From: Elymus sibiricus
Lineage: Eukaryota; Streptophyta; Magnoliopsida; Poales; Poaceae
Reading direction: 5' to 3'
DNA length: 64,000 nucleotides
NCBI GenBank assembly: GCA_039707655.1
Contig: CM077667.1
Coordinates: forward strand, 60,231,628 to 60,295,627
The notes beneath the pieces were generated by a model. The model had not been told where the DNA came from. It did no database searches and worked only from the letters and a program-made list of their open reading frames with translations. The translations under genes and the position numbers were made by a program. Positions 33,990 to 46,686 of the stretch are shown one piece after another (the stretch's first letter is position 1; the number at the start of each line of letters is the position of its first letter).

Positions 33990-34614
33990 TCTTTGTTTAG
34001 AGCGCCGTTCTTTTGTTTGAGTAATGTTTAGGTCAACCAACTCTGTTTAATTGCTCGATTAAGTAAGTGTAGGCTGGAGTGTAGGCTCTTTTGTGTAGTA
34101 CCCAAATTAGCAATTGATGTTAAATTATGCGACGACGTGGATGACCACTATAACCAGGGAAATTCAGACCAAAAATTTGCCGCCATATCCCCATTCCATC
34201 TTCCAATTGAAAATGAAATTGAAGTTCATCACACACAATTTTTTGGAACGAACCGTGTGCAATGTAGTACCCAATCTTACGTCGGAAGCTTGGAGACAAA
34301 CATTTTCAAGTCCAAGTTCATCACACACGTGGTATAGCACATGCTTCATTTGTGATGTGTTGATATCGAGAACTATTCTGCACCAAATGAAAATTTTGGG
34401 CTGCCGCGGAAATATCTACCTCCCTCGCCCCCCGGTACCAATCAAAAGCCACATTTCCCCCTTTCCTCTACCTTTCCTAGTTCAAACCTTCACTGCTTGC
34501 TTGCAGCGCCGCCTCCTCGCCGGCGACGCTCCTTCCTACTACTCGGCCTCCTCCATCTAGTCAGGTAATCCACAACTCCCCAATACCCCCTCACCCCCTC
34601 CTCCTCCATCCCAC

Positions 34615-35106
34615 ATGGCCCGACCGGCGCGACACCTTCCACCCAAATCACCGCCCCATCCTCCAAATAATCGCCGCCGAAAGCCATGGTGCACGCAGTA
34701 TAGCCAGGATCTCAAAGAGCATTTGGCTGCGGACAAGCAAATCGCATCTGCACGCGCAGATGAGGCAGCTATGGCTTCCATGTGTGCCAGCCCCCAGATC
34801 TTGGAGGAGCACCTCGCCGTCGAGGCCATCATTGACGCCTCGTGCGCTGACGCCGCCACGCGGTTGGCTGCTATAAATGACAGCTCGTGGTCTTTTCTCG
34901 AGGGCACCGCCGGTGCGTTCGACGAAGACTTCGATGTGTTTTCTCAGCGTGCCCATGCTTACCTCAACTCTAGAGCCGACATGTTGGTGCCGGGGCAGGA
35001 TCAGGCCACTCACCACTACGAGGGGTGCACCCACGGTGTGGAGGCCTCGTCCTCTTCCAAGTTGAAGGAGCTCATCATCATCGATATCTCCAACGATGAG
35101 GAATAA
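34615..35106 (+). CDS. CACTA-borne ORF, 163 aa, unknown function
   Basis: The ATG at 34615 starts MARPARHLPPKSPPHPPNNR, a basic proline-rich start. It is followed by two related helical blocks, DLKEHLAADKQIASARADEA and QILEEHLAVEAIIDASCADA, which look like an internal duplication. The C-terminus ends KLKELIIIDISNDEE, a hydrophobic strand plus acidic end. No known family comes to mind. Together with 29163-29777 and 33444-33989 it forms a set of plus-strand ORFs with similar composition in this CACTA. The upstream segment 33990-34614 contains AACCGTGTGCAATG words of the subterminal type and no gene. Confidence 0.4.
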   Translation: MARPARHLPPKSPPHPPNNRRRKPWCTQYSQDLKEHLAADKQIASARADEAAMASMCASPQILEEHLAVEAIIDASCADAATRLAAINDSSWSFLEGTAGAFDEDFDVFSQRAHAYLNSRADMLVPGQDQATHHYEGCTHGVEASSSSKLKELIIIDISNDEE

Positions 35107-35616
35107 CTTGTTTTTCTTAGCTTTATCACTAAGGACCTATGTTCACCTAGCTACGCCGGTTAAGCATGTTTCGTTTACCTGTTGCGTGTGCCGCTACTGC
35201 CTTTCATTTAGAAATTCTAGTGAAATGTCCAATGTAATGCTACTGCAACCTGACCTTCTAGTATGTTCTATTGTGGAATGTGGTGCTTAGTTAACTATTT
35301 CATTCATTTGTTGTGGTGATCATTTAACTATTTAATTCAATTCTGAAATGTGATGTACGATTGTTGTTGGTACAATTTTGTATTGTTATGCATGTGACGA
35401 ATAAATTGAATTTAGATGTACTAAATACATGTGAAACATATAGAATTGCTATATTTCCTAGTTCTTAGCACGCTTGGTTTAGATAACTGGCTTTTCCATG
35501 TGGCTCGAACTAATATGTTGGATCCGCAATGTGTTTATTTTCCATTAACATATTTCATTGATCGTATGCCAAATATCACTTGTAACCTGATCAATATTTG
35601 TCTTAAATATGTTGCA
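35107..35616. other. AT-rich CACTA spacer, no gene seen
   Basis: The stretch between ORF 34615 and the Athila insertion. No frame above about 70 codons carries a recognisable domain. Confidence 0.5.
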
Positions 35617-35621
35617 GGGGG

Positions 35622-37184
35622 TGATACGTCTCCAACACATCTATAATTTTTTCTTGTTCCATGTTGTTATATTATCATTCTTGGATGTTTTACAATCATT
35701 TTATGGCAACTTTATATCATTTTTTGGGACTAACCTATTGACATAGTACCAAAGTGCCAGTTGCTGTTTTTGCTTGTTTTTTACTTCGCAGAATATCAGT
35801 ACCAAACGGAGTCCAATCGCGACGAAACTTTTTGGAGATTTTTTTGGACCAGAGGAAAGCCAGTGGGCCAAAGAAGTTACCAGGAGGGAGCACAGGCCGC
35901 CCACAACCCACCAGGGTGCGCCAGGGGCCCCGGGCGCGCCCTGATGGGTTGTGGACGCCTCGAGAGTCCCCTCCACCGCCTCTGATGCCTATAAATTCCC
36001 AAATATTCCAGAAACCCTAAGGGAGTCGACGAAAATCACAATCAGCCGCCGCAAGTTCCAGAACCGCAAGATCCAATCTAACACCATCACGAAGGGGTTC
36101 ATCATCCTCATTGGCGCCTCTCCGATGATGTGTGAGTAGTCCACCATAGACCTACGGGTACGTAAGCAGTAGCTAGATGGCTTCCTCTCTCTATTTTGAT
36201 TCTCAATACAATGGTCTCTTGGAGATCTATTTGATGTAAAAAATTTGCGGTGTGTTTGTTGGGATCCGATGAATTTTGAGTTCATGATTAGTTTCTATCC
36301 ATGAATATTATTTGAGTCTTCTTTGATCTCTTATATGCATGATTACTTATAGCCTCATATTTCTTCTTTGAATATTTGGTTTAGTTAGGACAACTGGATC
36401 GATTTTTCTTGCCATGGGATGATGGGTTCGATCTTGCGGTGTCCTCTCCCAGTGACAGAAGGGGCAGCGAGGCACGCATGTATCATTGCTATGAAGGATA
36501 ACAAGCTGGGGTCTATTCCTACATGAATAGATCTTGTATACATCATGTCACCGTTCTTATTGCATTACTCCATTTTTCCATGAACTTAATACCCTAGATG
36601 CATGTTGGATAGTAGTCGATGTGTGGACTAATAGTAGTAGATGCATAATCGTTTCGGTCTACTAATCTTGGACGTGATGCCTATATAATGACCATCGCCT
36701 TGGATATCGTCATGATTATTTGATCTTCTATCAATTGCCCAATAGTAATTTGTTCACCCACCGTGTGCTATACTCATGAGAGAAGCCCCTAGTGAAACGT
36801 ACGGCCCCCGGGTCTACTTTTCCAACATATTGCTTTCCGATCTATCTTTTTGCCGCTTTTGTTTTCAGATCTATTATTCCAAAAACCCAAAAATACCTTG
36901 CTGCACTTTTTATTTGCCTCTTTTATTTTGTGTTCTTGAGATATCTATCTATCCAATATATCATATCCTAATCTATCTTTTTACCGTAGAGAGATTGACA
37001 ACCTCTCTTTCGCGTCGGGTTGCAAGTATTTGTTCATTGTGTCCACGTGCTGTTTACGTAGTGTTGGTGATCCTCCTACTGGTTCGATACCTTGGTTTCA
37101 CAACTGAGGGAAATACTTACCGTCGCTTTGCTGCATCATCCTTTCCTCTTTGGGGAAATACCGACGCAGTCTCAAGCCACCTCA
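35622..37184 (+). repeat. 5' LTR of the Athila-lineage element
   Basis: It is collinear with 41994-43567. CTATAAATTCCC near 35989 could be the TATA box. Short frames in it (for example 36776-37282) are conserved in both LTRs only because the LTRs are duplicates. Confidence 0.85.
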
Positions 37185-37438
37185 AAGGAATTTCTGGTGG
37201 CGTTGCCGGGGAGAAAGCGGTCTCTTCTACGTGCCAATCTCTGGCGCCGAGGAGACACCATCATCATCTACCAGGTTCCTAATCATAAATCTCATCTCCT
37301 TGCAATTACATTATTTGCCATTTGCCTCTCGTTTTCCTCTCCCCCACTTCACCAAATTTCCCGTTTTATTCGCCCTCTTTTTCGTTTGCCTTTTTCTTGT
37401 CAGATCTCTTCCTTGCTTGTAATCTTGTTCGCGTAGTC

Positions 37439-39561
37439 ATGATGACTCAAGAAAACACCAAATTGTGTGATTTTTCCAATACTAATAATAATTATTTTAT
37501 TAGTACTCTGATTGCTCCTCCTGCCACTAGTGCGGTGTCTTGTGATATTAATACCGCTTTGTTGAATCTTGTCATAAAAGATCAATATGCCGGTACTCCT
37601 AATGAGGATGCCGCGTCCCATCTAAACACATTCGTAGAATTGTGTGATATTGAAAAGAAAAAAGATGTGGACAATGATATAGTGAAGTTGAAATTATTTC
37701 CTTTCTCCTTGCTGGATCGTGCAAAAATTTGGTTTTCTTCTTTGCCTCGCAATAGTATCGATTCTTGGAATAAGTGCAAGGATGCTTTTATTACTAAGTA
37801 TTTTCCACCCACGAAAATTATTTCCCTTAGGATCAAATCATGAATTTTAAGCAACTTGAGCATGAACATGTTGCACAATCTTGAGAAAGAATGAAATTGA
37901 TGCTAAGAAATTGTCCTACTCACGGTTTAAATCTTTGGATGATCATACACAATTTTTATGCGGGATTGAATTTTGTCTATAGAAATCTTTTAGATTCCGC
38001 CGCGAGTGGTACTTTTATGGAAATTACTTTGGGTGAAGCTACTAAATTGCTAGATAATATTATGGCAAATTATTCACAATGGGATACTGAAAGAGCACCT
38101 ACTAGTAAAAAGGTTAATTCGGTTGAAGAAATAAGTACTTTGAGTGACAAAGTTGATGCTTTAATGAAGTTGGTTGCTAGTAAAAATGCTCCTATTGATC
38201 TTAATGATGTGCCTTTGTCTATTTTGATTGAGCAAAATAGTGACTCCGTAGATGTGAATTTCGTCTCGCGAAACAATTTCAATAACAATGCTTATAGAGG
38301 TAATTTTAATCCTAGGCCTTTTCCTGGAAATTCCTCTAATAATTATGGTAATTCCTATGTCAATTCTTCTTACAATAATAATAGGAACCCCTCTGATCTT
38401 GAGAGTAATATTAAAGAATTTATCAATGCACAAAAGGTTTTCAATACTTCGATAGAAGAAAAGTTGAATAAGATTGATGATATGTCTAGAAGCATTGATA
38501 GAATTTCTCATGATGTGGAAAATCTCAAGTTGAAAGCTTTTGCACCTAAGATTGATGAATCAATGAAAGCTTTATATGTCTCCATGGATGAAAGTAAGAA
38601 AATAACCGCTATGCTTAGAGCTAAAATAGAATTCTTACAAAAAGCGTTTTCTAGTGATTGTCTTCAGAAAAATGATGAAGATCTTAAAGTGATGGGTGTT
38701 TCTTCTATTGATTCCTTGTTTAGTAGTATTAAAATTGATGATGAAGGGACTGAAGTAGAGTTAACTTTAGCTAGAATGCGTCCCAATAATTTGGAGGGTG
38801 AAAATCTCGATGAAAATTTTGATGAAAGTGGGTTTGAAGAGGTCAAAACTTTAACTAGTGATGTGCCCACTATTTTGGATTGCAAAAACTTTAATTATGA
38901 TAGTTGCTCTTTTATTGAATGTATTTCTTTCCTGCAATCCATGTTGAATTCACCCCATGTTTACGAACAAAATAAAGCTTTTACTAAACATATCGTTGAT
39001 GCCATGATGAAATCTTTTGAAGAAAAGTTGGAGTTGGAGATTTCTATTCCTAGAAAATTACATGATGAGTGGGAACCTACAATTATGGTGAAGATTAAAA
39101 ATTATGAGTGCTTTGCTATATGTGATTTGGGTGCTAGTGTTTTCACGATTCTGAAATCTTTATGTGATGTGCTTGGTCTCACCAATATTGAAGAATGTTC
39201 TCTTAATTCGCACTTGGCGGATTCTACTATTTAAAAGCCTTTGGGAAGAATTAATGATGTTCTTATTCTTGCAAATAGGAACTATGTGCCCATAGATTTT
39301 ATTGTTCTTGATATTGATTGCAATCCGTCTTGTCCCATCATACTTGGTAGACCATTTTTACTCACTATAGGTGCCGTGATTGATATGAAAGAAGGCAATA
39401 TTAGATTTCAGTTTCCACTAAGAACGGGTATGGAACACTTCCCTAGAACAAGAATTAAGCCACCATATGAATCAATCATGAGAGCATCCTATGGAGGAAA
39501 AACCAAAGATGACAATACTAGAATCTATGCGTTATGCCTAGCTAGGGGCGTAAAACGATAG
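37439..39561 (+). pseudogene. Athila-lineage gag-protease polyprotein, broken
   Basis: The ATG at 37439 starts a gag with DAASHLNTFVELCDIEK and IWFSSLPRNSIDSWNKC, the Retrotrans_gag core. A frameshift near 37830 moves to the frame used from 37885 onward; TGA 37882 replaces a Trp codon (AQS-stop-ERMK). An Asn-rich linker (about 38250-38400, many NNN) and a coiled-coil-like segment (38400-38560) follow. The protease part has AICDLGASVFTI near 39110 (Athila elements use DLGAS in place of DTG) and IILGRPFLLTIGAVID near 39340. TAA 39232 splits them; the frame ends at TAG 39559. No zinc knuckle is visible. Confidence 0.8.
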
Positions 39562-41993
39562 CGCTTGTTGGGAGGCAACCCAATGAATAAATTTATTTTC
39601 ATCTTTTTCTTTCTGTTTTTGAGTGTTGAAACAATTATGCCTCTGTTATGATTGTGTTTTTATGTTTTTTTAGTGTTTGTGCCAAGTAAAGCCTTTAGGA
39701 TGATTCATAAGATGAGTAGAAACAATGCTGAATCTGAAACAGAAACTTTGCCTCCAGTGTGCGAATTTTCAGTTTTTTACTGGAGGGTGATAATGAGCTG
39801 AAATTTTAACACATTATTGCTATACCAATTCTTTACGTTGTCCTAATTGTTTAGAATTTTTACAGTTACAGAAGTATGGTTAGTGTACAGATTACTACAG
39901 ACTATTCTGTTTAAGACAGATTCTGTTTTTGTTGCATTGTGTGCTTGTTTTGATGAATCTATGGGTTGTATTGAAGGGTATGAGCCATGGTAAAGTTAAA
40001 ATACAGTAGGTATAATGCAATAATAAAATTTGAATGTGTTTGCAACATTACTTAAAGTGGTGATTTGCTTTATTATACTAAAGAATCTCACGAAGGTTTT
40101 GTTGAGTTTTGTGTGATAGAATTTTTCATGTTTTGGGTGAGATCACGATGGATGAAAGAATAAGGAGTGAAAAGAGCCTAAGATTGGGGATGCTACAGCA
40201 CCCCCAAGATATATCCAAAGAGAAACACGCAACTAAGCTTGGGAATGCCCCGAGTGGCATCCCCTCTTTCTTCTAACGACCATCGGTATTTTACTTGGAG
40301 CTATATTTTTATTCGTCACATATCATGAGTTTTGCTTGGAGCGTCTTGTATCCTTTGAGTCTTTGCTTGCTTTGCTTTTTTATTTTGTCACTAGTATCCT
40401 TGCTAGACACACCTATTTGAGAGAGCCAAAATTATGCTAAGATTTGTTAGAATTGCTCTATATGCTTCACTTAAGCTTTTTGAGCTATGGAATTGCTCTA
40501 GTGCTTCACTTATATCTTTTTGAGCACGGTGTGCCTGGAAACTTTTGAAGAAACACTCTCATGATGCACTTAGATTAATTTGAGAGTTCGTAAATTTTGA
40601 AGAAATCCTCTCATGCTTCACCTATACTATTTTGAGAGATGAAACCTCTATGCTCATGTGCTTCACTTAAATTTGTTGGAGCTTGTCAAAAGCAATGGCA
40701 ATATATGAAACTAGTCCCAAAGTGATAGATATTCAAGGAGGATATAATAAAAACTTTCATGAAGATCATTGGACAAATTAAACTTGATTCCTTGTAATAG
40801 TGTTGAGACATGATGATAGTAATATGTGAGTCATGTTAGTGAGTAATTATGCTTTAGTAAGAATATTGGTGTTAAGGTTTGTGATTCCCTATGCTAGTAC
40901 GAAAGTCAATAGTTATGCAATGAAATTACATCCTACTTATGGTGCGTTATTCGGTGTTCGTTATGCTCAATGGTCGCTTATGTGAATTTTTGTTTCTTGG
41001 TTGGTTGCTTCTCAATCTATTTGCTAGCCTCCACTTGTACTAAGTAAAAATACTACTTGTGCATCCAAAATCCTTAAACCCAGTTTTGCCTTATGAGTCC
41101 ACCATACCTACCTATATGCGGTATTTCCATGCCGTTCTAAGCAAATTTGTATGTGCCATCTCTACTTTTCAAAATAAACTTCCTTTTTGTGTGCTCGTGC
41201 CGCTCATGAAACGGTAGGGGGTATCCAATATTTTTCCATGCTAGATGTGTTATTCTCAAGATGAGTGTTTATTGACTTGTCATTGCATGAGAGCATCCCT
41301 TAATAGGGATGCCCAGTCCCGAAATGAAAAAAATTTACTTTATGTTGTCAAATAATAAATTCCTTGGAAAGTGTTGGTATGGAAGGTAACCGTGGATACG
41401 GCCAGCCATGGATTGTGAAAGAATGGTGGAGAAAGGAATAAACTTTACTTTATGTTTGGGAACCGCCTATGATATATCTAGCATGCAAAGTATTGGGAAC
41501 TACTTTGTCGTTTTCGTTGACAGGAAAGGCATGCCACTCAAAATATTTTTTCTCTCTCAATTTAAACTTTGAGCTCTGGCTTTCCCTCTGCGAAGGGCCT
41601 ATCTATTTACTTTATGCAATTTTTGTTTTTATTTGAGTCTCCATCTTCTCTTATAAAGCACCAACTAGGGGGCACTATGATCATACTTGAGCATTGGGTG
41701 TAGTTAATATTTGAGTGTGTTTCATGAATAGATCAATTATTGAGCATGATGGGCTAGGGATAACTCTCTTTAGTGTTGATATTTTGAAAGACATGGTTGC
41801 TTGTTGGCATGCTTGAGTATTAAAGTCTTTATGTCAAAACTAGACTATTGCTTTGAACCATCTAAAAGTCCAAATGTCCATGCTACAAATGAAAAGAATA
41901 TGTGATGAACATGTTAGGCAGCATTCCACATCAAAAATTCTGTTTTTATCATTTACCTACTCGAGGACGAGTAGGAATTAAGCTTGGGGATGC
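39562..41993 (+). other. Non-coding 3' body of the Athila-lineage element
   Basis: 2.4 kb between the protease stop and the 3' LTR, without a frame that looks like pol. It has repeated words of the form TGCTTCACTTA...TTTTGAG (40455-40690), which make a loose degenerate repeat. CTCGAGGACGAGTAGGAATT precedes the purine tract near 41960. Confidence 0.6.
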
Positions 41994-43567
41994 TGATACG
42001 TCTCCAACGTATCTATAATTTTTGCTTCTTCCATGTTGTTATATTATCATTCTTGGATGTTTTACAATAATTGTATAGCAACTTTATATCATTTTTTGGA
42101 ACTAACCTATTGACATTGTGCCAAAGTGCCAGTTGCTGTTTTTGCTTGTTTTTTACTTCATAGAATATCAGTACCAAACGGAGTCCAATCGCGACGAAAC
42201 TTTTTGGAGATTTGTTTTGGACCAGAAGAAGGCCAGTGGGCCAAAGAAGTTACCAGGAGGGAGCCCAAGCCGCCCAACACCCACCAGGGTGCTTCAGGGG
42301 CCCTGGGCGCGTCCTGATGGGTTGTGGCCACCTCGGGAGTCCCCTCCACCGCCTCTGATGCCTATAAATTCCCAAATATTCCAGAAACCCTAAGGGATTA
42401 AAAAAAACACATCCATCCGCCGCAAGTTCCAGAACCGCGAGATCCAATCTAACACCATCACGGAGGGCTTCATCATCCTCATTGGTGCCTCTCCGATGAT
42501 GTGTGAGTAGTCCACCATAGACCTACGGGTCCGTAGGCAGTAGCTAGATGGCTTCCTCTCTCTCTTTTGATTCTCAATACAATGGTCTCTTGGAGATCTA
42601 TTTGATGTAAACTTTTTGTGGTGTGTTTGTTGGGATCCGATGAATTTTGAGTTCATGATCAGTTTCTATTCATGAATATTATTTGAGTCTTCTTTGATCT
42701 CTTATATGCATAATTACTTATAGCCTCGTATTTCTTCTTCGAATCTTTGGTTTAGTTAGGCCAACTAGATGGATTTTTCTTTCAATGGGAAGATGTGCTT
42801 TGTGATGGGTTTGATCTTGCGGTGTCCTCTCCCAGTGACAGAAGGGGCAGCGAGGCACACATGTATCATTGCTATTAAGGACAACAAGATGGGGTCTATT
42901 CTTACATGAATAAATCTTGTCTACATCATGCCACCGTTCTTATTGCATTACTCTGTTTTTCCATGAACTTAATACACTAGATGCATGCTGGATAGCGGTC
43001 GATGTGTGGAGTAATAGTAGTAGATGCAGAATCGTTTCGGTCTACTAATCTTGGACGTGATGCCTATATAATGATGATCACATTGGATATAGTCATGATT
43101 ATTTTATCTTCTATCAATTACCCAACAGTAATTTGTTCACCCACCGTGTGCTATACTCATGAGAGAAGCCACTAGTGAAACCTACGGCCCCCGGGTCTAC
43201 TTTTCCAACATATTGCTTTTTGATCTATCTTTTTGCCGCTTTTGTTTTCAGATCTATTATTCCAAAAAACCAAAAATACCTTGCTGCACTTTTTATTTGC
43301 CTCTTTTATTTTGTGTTCTTGAGAGATCTATCTATCCAATCTATCATATCCTAATCTATCTTTTTACCGTAGAGAGATTCACAACCTCTCTTTCGCGTCG
43401 GGTTGCAAGTATTTGTTCTTTGTGTGCAGGTGCTGTTTAAGTAGTGTTGGTGATCCTCCTACTGGTTCGATACCTTGGTTTCATTACTGAGGGAAATACT
43501 TAATGTCGCTGTGCTGCATCATCCCTTCCTCTTTGGGGAAATACCGACGCAGTCTCAAGCCACGTCT
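41994..43567 (+). repeat. 3' LTR of the Athila-lineage element
   Basis: Direct repeat of 35622-37184, begins TGATACGTCTCCAACG after the purine tract. Ends at CACGTCT just before the GGGGG target copy. Confidence 0.85.
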
Positions 43568-43706
43568 GGGGGAAACAATGGGGGCACTGAAGTTTACCAT
43601 CGAGGTTTGCACATCCATGGTCGTTTGGCTAATAGCACATTATTGTGCAATTAACAGAAACCATTGTAATACTAATGTTTTTAATAATTTGTTCTTGCAC
43701 ATGTAG

Positions 43707-44216
43707 GTCCTGCTGTAAGAGGTTTAGACCCACTGTTCGACCCTTTTTTCATGTGGGGAAATGAGGTGTCCTTGAATATCAGTCAAATCAAGAAACTCTG
43801 AAAGATTGTTAAGATAAAGAAACTAGCTACGAAAAACAACAAAATGTTTGTCTGCACAATTAAGAAGACATCGGTCAACTATAGGATGGTACCATCTCTT
43901 TCACCTTGTCCTTTGCGCCATTTCAAATTTTAGAAAAAATCTTTATGCGTATGTTTGTTTTCAGTCCTTCTCAAGGCAGTTCCTCGATGATTACGTCTGA
44001 AACCACCTGTATGATCAAGAGGTGAGGAAGGTATTCATATAGCACACACGGTATAATCATGACGCCTTCCTCAAGAGGACGAAGGATGGGCGGGCAATCA
44101 TCCACAGGCACTGGCCTAAAGTTGCGAGGACCTTCAACATCATTGAAGGCTCAATATTTGCCTTCCGCTTTAACAGTTTTCTAGATGAGACTCATCTGTC
44201 TATTTACCGTCTATGA
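43707..44216 (+). pseudogene. B3-like domain gene remnant in the CACTA 3' part
   Basis: After a splice-acceptor-like TGTAG, a frame runs from 43707 to 43888 and includes NKMFVCTIKKTSVNYRM. An intron with GT at 43889 and AG at 43964 leads to a second exon that reaches TGA at 44214-44216. The second exon shows SFSRQFLDDYV, then GRAIIHRHWPKVARTFN and EGSIFAFRFNSF, the W...F...G...F spacing of plant B3 DNA-binding domains. In-frame stops (one near 43800, TGA near 43998 and TAG near 44040) show it is dead. The assignment to B3 is tentative; the start exon may have been separated by the Athila insertion at 35622-43567. Confidence 0.5.
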
Positions 44217-46686
44217 TGATACTTAATTTCCAAAGGTTTTAGATGTTGCATTTGAAACTTTGTCCTGTTGTGCAATTGGGTAGCTAGGCAGTATATGCCT
44301 ATATGATGTTGTACCGTGATGTAATTCAATTATGAAATCCTGGTTGCCGTACTACAAATAATAAATATATTTTGTGCTTGATATGAAATGTTAATTTGAT
44401 TACTAAATGGATTATAAATAATAGAGCAATCATGCTTATTATGGGGGTTCCCATTCCAGACGGTTTCTAGGACTACACCGTGGGCGATGACCTCAACAAA
44501 CCCACACGGTTTCTACAAAGTTGGCGTGTTGGATTGGTGAGGAATCATACACGAATTCTGCTCGACAACTGCGTGCGTTAGGACACCCAATCACAAACGT
44601 TTTCTTATAGCATATGTGTGTGATGGGCAGCCCAATGCCAAACAGTTTCATCTAGACACCGTGAGTGATGTTTTGAGTAACGCAAACGACATAATTATAA
44701 TTATCGTGTGTGGTGACCAGCCCTATCACAAACGATGTTATGCAGAAAACTGTGTGTGATCTGCAATATGAACAGAGACGTAACCTTGGGAATCCTTGTG
44801 TCGGATGATAAGCTCATCTCACACGTCTTCCCCAATATGTCTGTTTGTGACGGCCCTTCAAATCGCAAACGATATATTTTTGCCCATCGTGTGTGACCGG
44901 GTGCAGGCATCGCCGACGGGTTTTGCCTGTCGTGTGGGATAGCCCCCCCCATTGCCCACACATGCAAGGCAACGGTTTAAGACTACGTCACAGAAAGGGG
45001 TTAAAAACCGTGTGTATAGCGCGCAGGTGCACTAGTGCCCTATCACCACATCCTCACAAAAACCCAAATGGAGCAGTGCCGTCCAGTCAAAGCCTTTGAC
45101 TGTTACCTCCTGACTAGTGGGGCCGCATGATATCCTGACAAGTGGGGTCAGACCACTCTCTCTCTCTCTCTCCTCAGAGTGGTGATGCTTTAAAATCATG
45201 ACATGTGGGGTCGAGCCAACTCATGACATGTGGGGCCACATGATATCTTGACATGTGGGTCCGTCCACTCTCTGTCCTCATAGTGCTTATGCGATAAAAT
45301 CCTGACAGCTGGGACCGAGGTAACTTATGACTGGTGGGGCCGCCGTAACTAGTGAATAGCTCCTGTGCAACGTATTTCATGCGTGTTGGGGCCGCCGCAA
45401 CTAGTTTCAATTTGTCACGATTAGTCTGTGAGTCTTAACTTGTGTGATGTAATGCTATTTGTACTTTTATGTGTATTGTATTTTGAAAACTACGTGCTAG
45501 ATTTAAAATTTGAGCGAAATTTCAAATTTGACCCGACTTTCAAAGATGAGCCAAATTACAAATTTGTACTTTGATGTGAATTGAAGTTCCAATGCTTTCT
45601 CAACTATTATGCATGTTAGGTGATCAATCCGAGCACTTTTCTAAAGGAAAACTCATAGTCGTGAAAAATGTGCTTCAAAGCTAGGGTAAACAGCCCGATT
45701 TCTAAGCAAGATTTTTTACCATCTCTAAATGAGCCAAAAAATCCTTGATATCGACTGTGCAAATATAGCGTCCATGCCAAATATTGGATCGTTTGGACAA
45801 ACAATGCCATGCTTAACCCTAAACCCTGGCTCATTTTCGTTGAAAACACTGCAACCTCGTTTGTGATAGCAACTTATGTGAAGGGTATTTCATGAAAATA
45901 TCCGTAGACCAGGTTTCTTATTTTTTTCTAGCAACCTTGTCACATAAAACGATGATGTGCGAAAATTTTATATTTTTCTAATTTTTTTCAATTACTTATG
46001 TTGAACCCTAACCCCTGAAACCCTATCAAACCCCTCTCAAACCCCTCCTGAAACCCCGCACCCTCTGGGCCGTTCGATCGTTGTGCGTTGACGGTTTGGA
46101 TCAGGCGCTAGGGTTACACATGGTCAGTCCGCAAGAGTAGACATGATTGGATGGATTCGGTGGGGTGACGTGAGTGTCCCGCCTGGCAGCGGTAGAAGGG
46201 GGCAAGTGCTGGCTGCAATGGGTCGAAAGTGGACGTGGGCCGGATAGGGAACACTCGGACTAGACATTTCTTTTTCAGATGCATGGATTCGACTGGGCAT
46301 GCTCGTGGTTATATAGTCCCGCTTTGAGGTGGATATGTGGTGGGTACTACACTCAGTGGACAAGTTGTGGGTCCCATGTTAAACTGCGTCGCTCTCCTTC
46401 CAATACACGTGAAAAAGTCGCACAGGAGGTAAGTTTCCCCACATGTCGTAAGTTGCCTCGGCCCCACCTGTCAGGATATCACGTAAGTTGCCTTGGCTCC
46501 ACCTGTCAAGATTTCAGGTGGCCCCACTAGTCAGGAGATAACGATCAAAGGCTTTGACTGGACGGCGATGTAACGTTCGGAATTTTGTGATTGGGTGGTG
46601 AAGGAGGGAGGGAAGTGAGCAAAGTTAGTTGGCTTGGATAAAATTGAGCACAACGAAGCAACCAGGGACATGAAAATAGAAATCTC

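Larger units (their letters stand above)
35622..43567 (+). mobile_element. Athila-lineage gypsy retrotransposon, gag-protease only
   Basis: The LTRs are 35622-37184 and 41994-43567 (about 1.57 kb, TGATACGTCTCCAAC start). The flanking target duplication is GGGGG (35617-35621 and 43568-43572). The 5' LTR ends CACCTCA while the 3' copy ends CACGTCT, a loss of the terminal CA. The primer site TGGTGGCGTTGCCGGGGA (37195-37212) is one base from the Asp-tRNA-type site of Athila elements. The purine tract AGCTTGGGGATGC precedes LTR2. The body encodes gag and protease only; 39562-41993 has no RT, RNase H or integrase frame, so the element depended on a partner. LTR comparison shows scattered substitutions and small indels. 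Confidence 0.85.
27009..45037 (+). mobile_element. CACTA element, non-autonomous, with captured or accessory genes
   Basis: The left end is CACTACTACAGAATGG at 27009; the right end reads GGTGCACTAGTG to 45037. Both sides carry CCC (27006-27008 and 45038-45040), a 3-bp target duplication as CACTA elements make. Subterminal words of the type ACCGTGTGCGAT / ATCGCAAACGGT recur at 27060-27200, 27340-27540 and 44450-45010. I see no CACTA transposase (TNPD-like or Transposase_21/24 domain). Instead it carries an exonuclease pseudogene, three small plant-type ORFs, a 515-bp tandem array and a B3-like pseudogene. The Athila element at 35622-43567 is a later insertion. The TIRs match only over the first bases, so the ends are less certain than the target duplication suggests. 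Confidence 0.65.
26923..46686. mobile_element. Mutator-like element with long TIRs, split by a CACTA insertion
   Basis: The left end (26923-27008 plus 45041 onward) matches the reverse complement of the right end (46686 leftward): ATTTCTATT, GTCCCT, TTGTGCTC, TTGCTCAC and then CCGTCCAGTCAAAGCC and TCCTGACTAGTGGGGCC recur in order on both sides. The inverted repeat is at least about 170 bp once the CACTA (27009-45037) is removed, typical of Mutator-like elements. The body (about 45160-46390) has no transposase, so it is a non-autonomous derivative of about 1.7 kb. It contains further GACATGTGGGG-type subrepeats and a (CT) run at 45155-45172. A 9-bp target duplication could not be settled because both flanks are A-rich (AAAGTAAAA / AAAATTTTA). 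Frames at 45174-45410 and 46124-46363 are not convincing genes. Confidence 0.7.
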
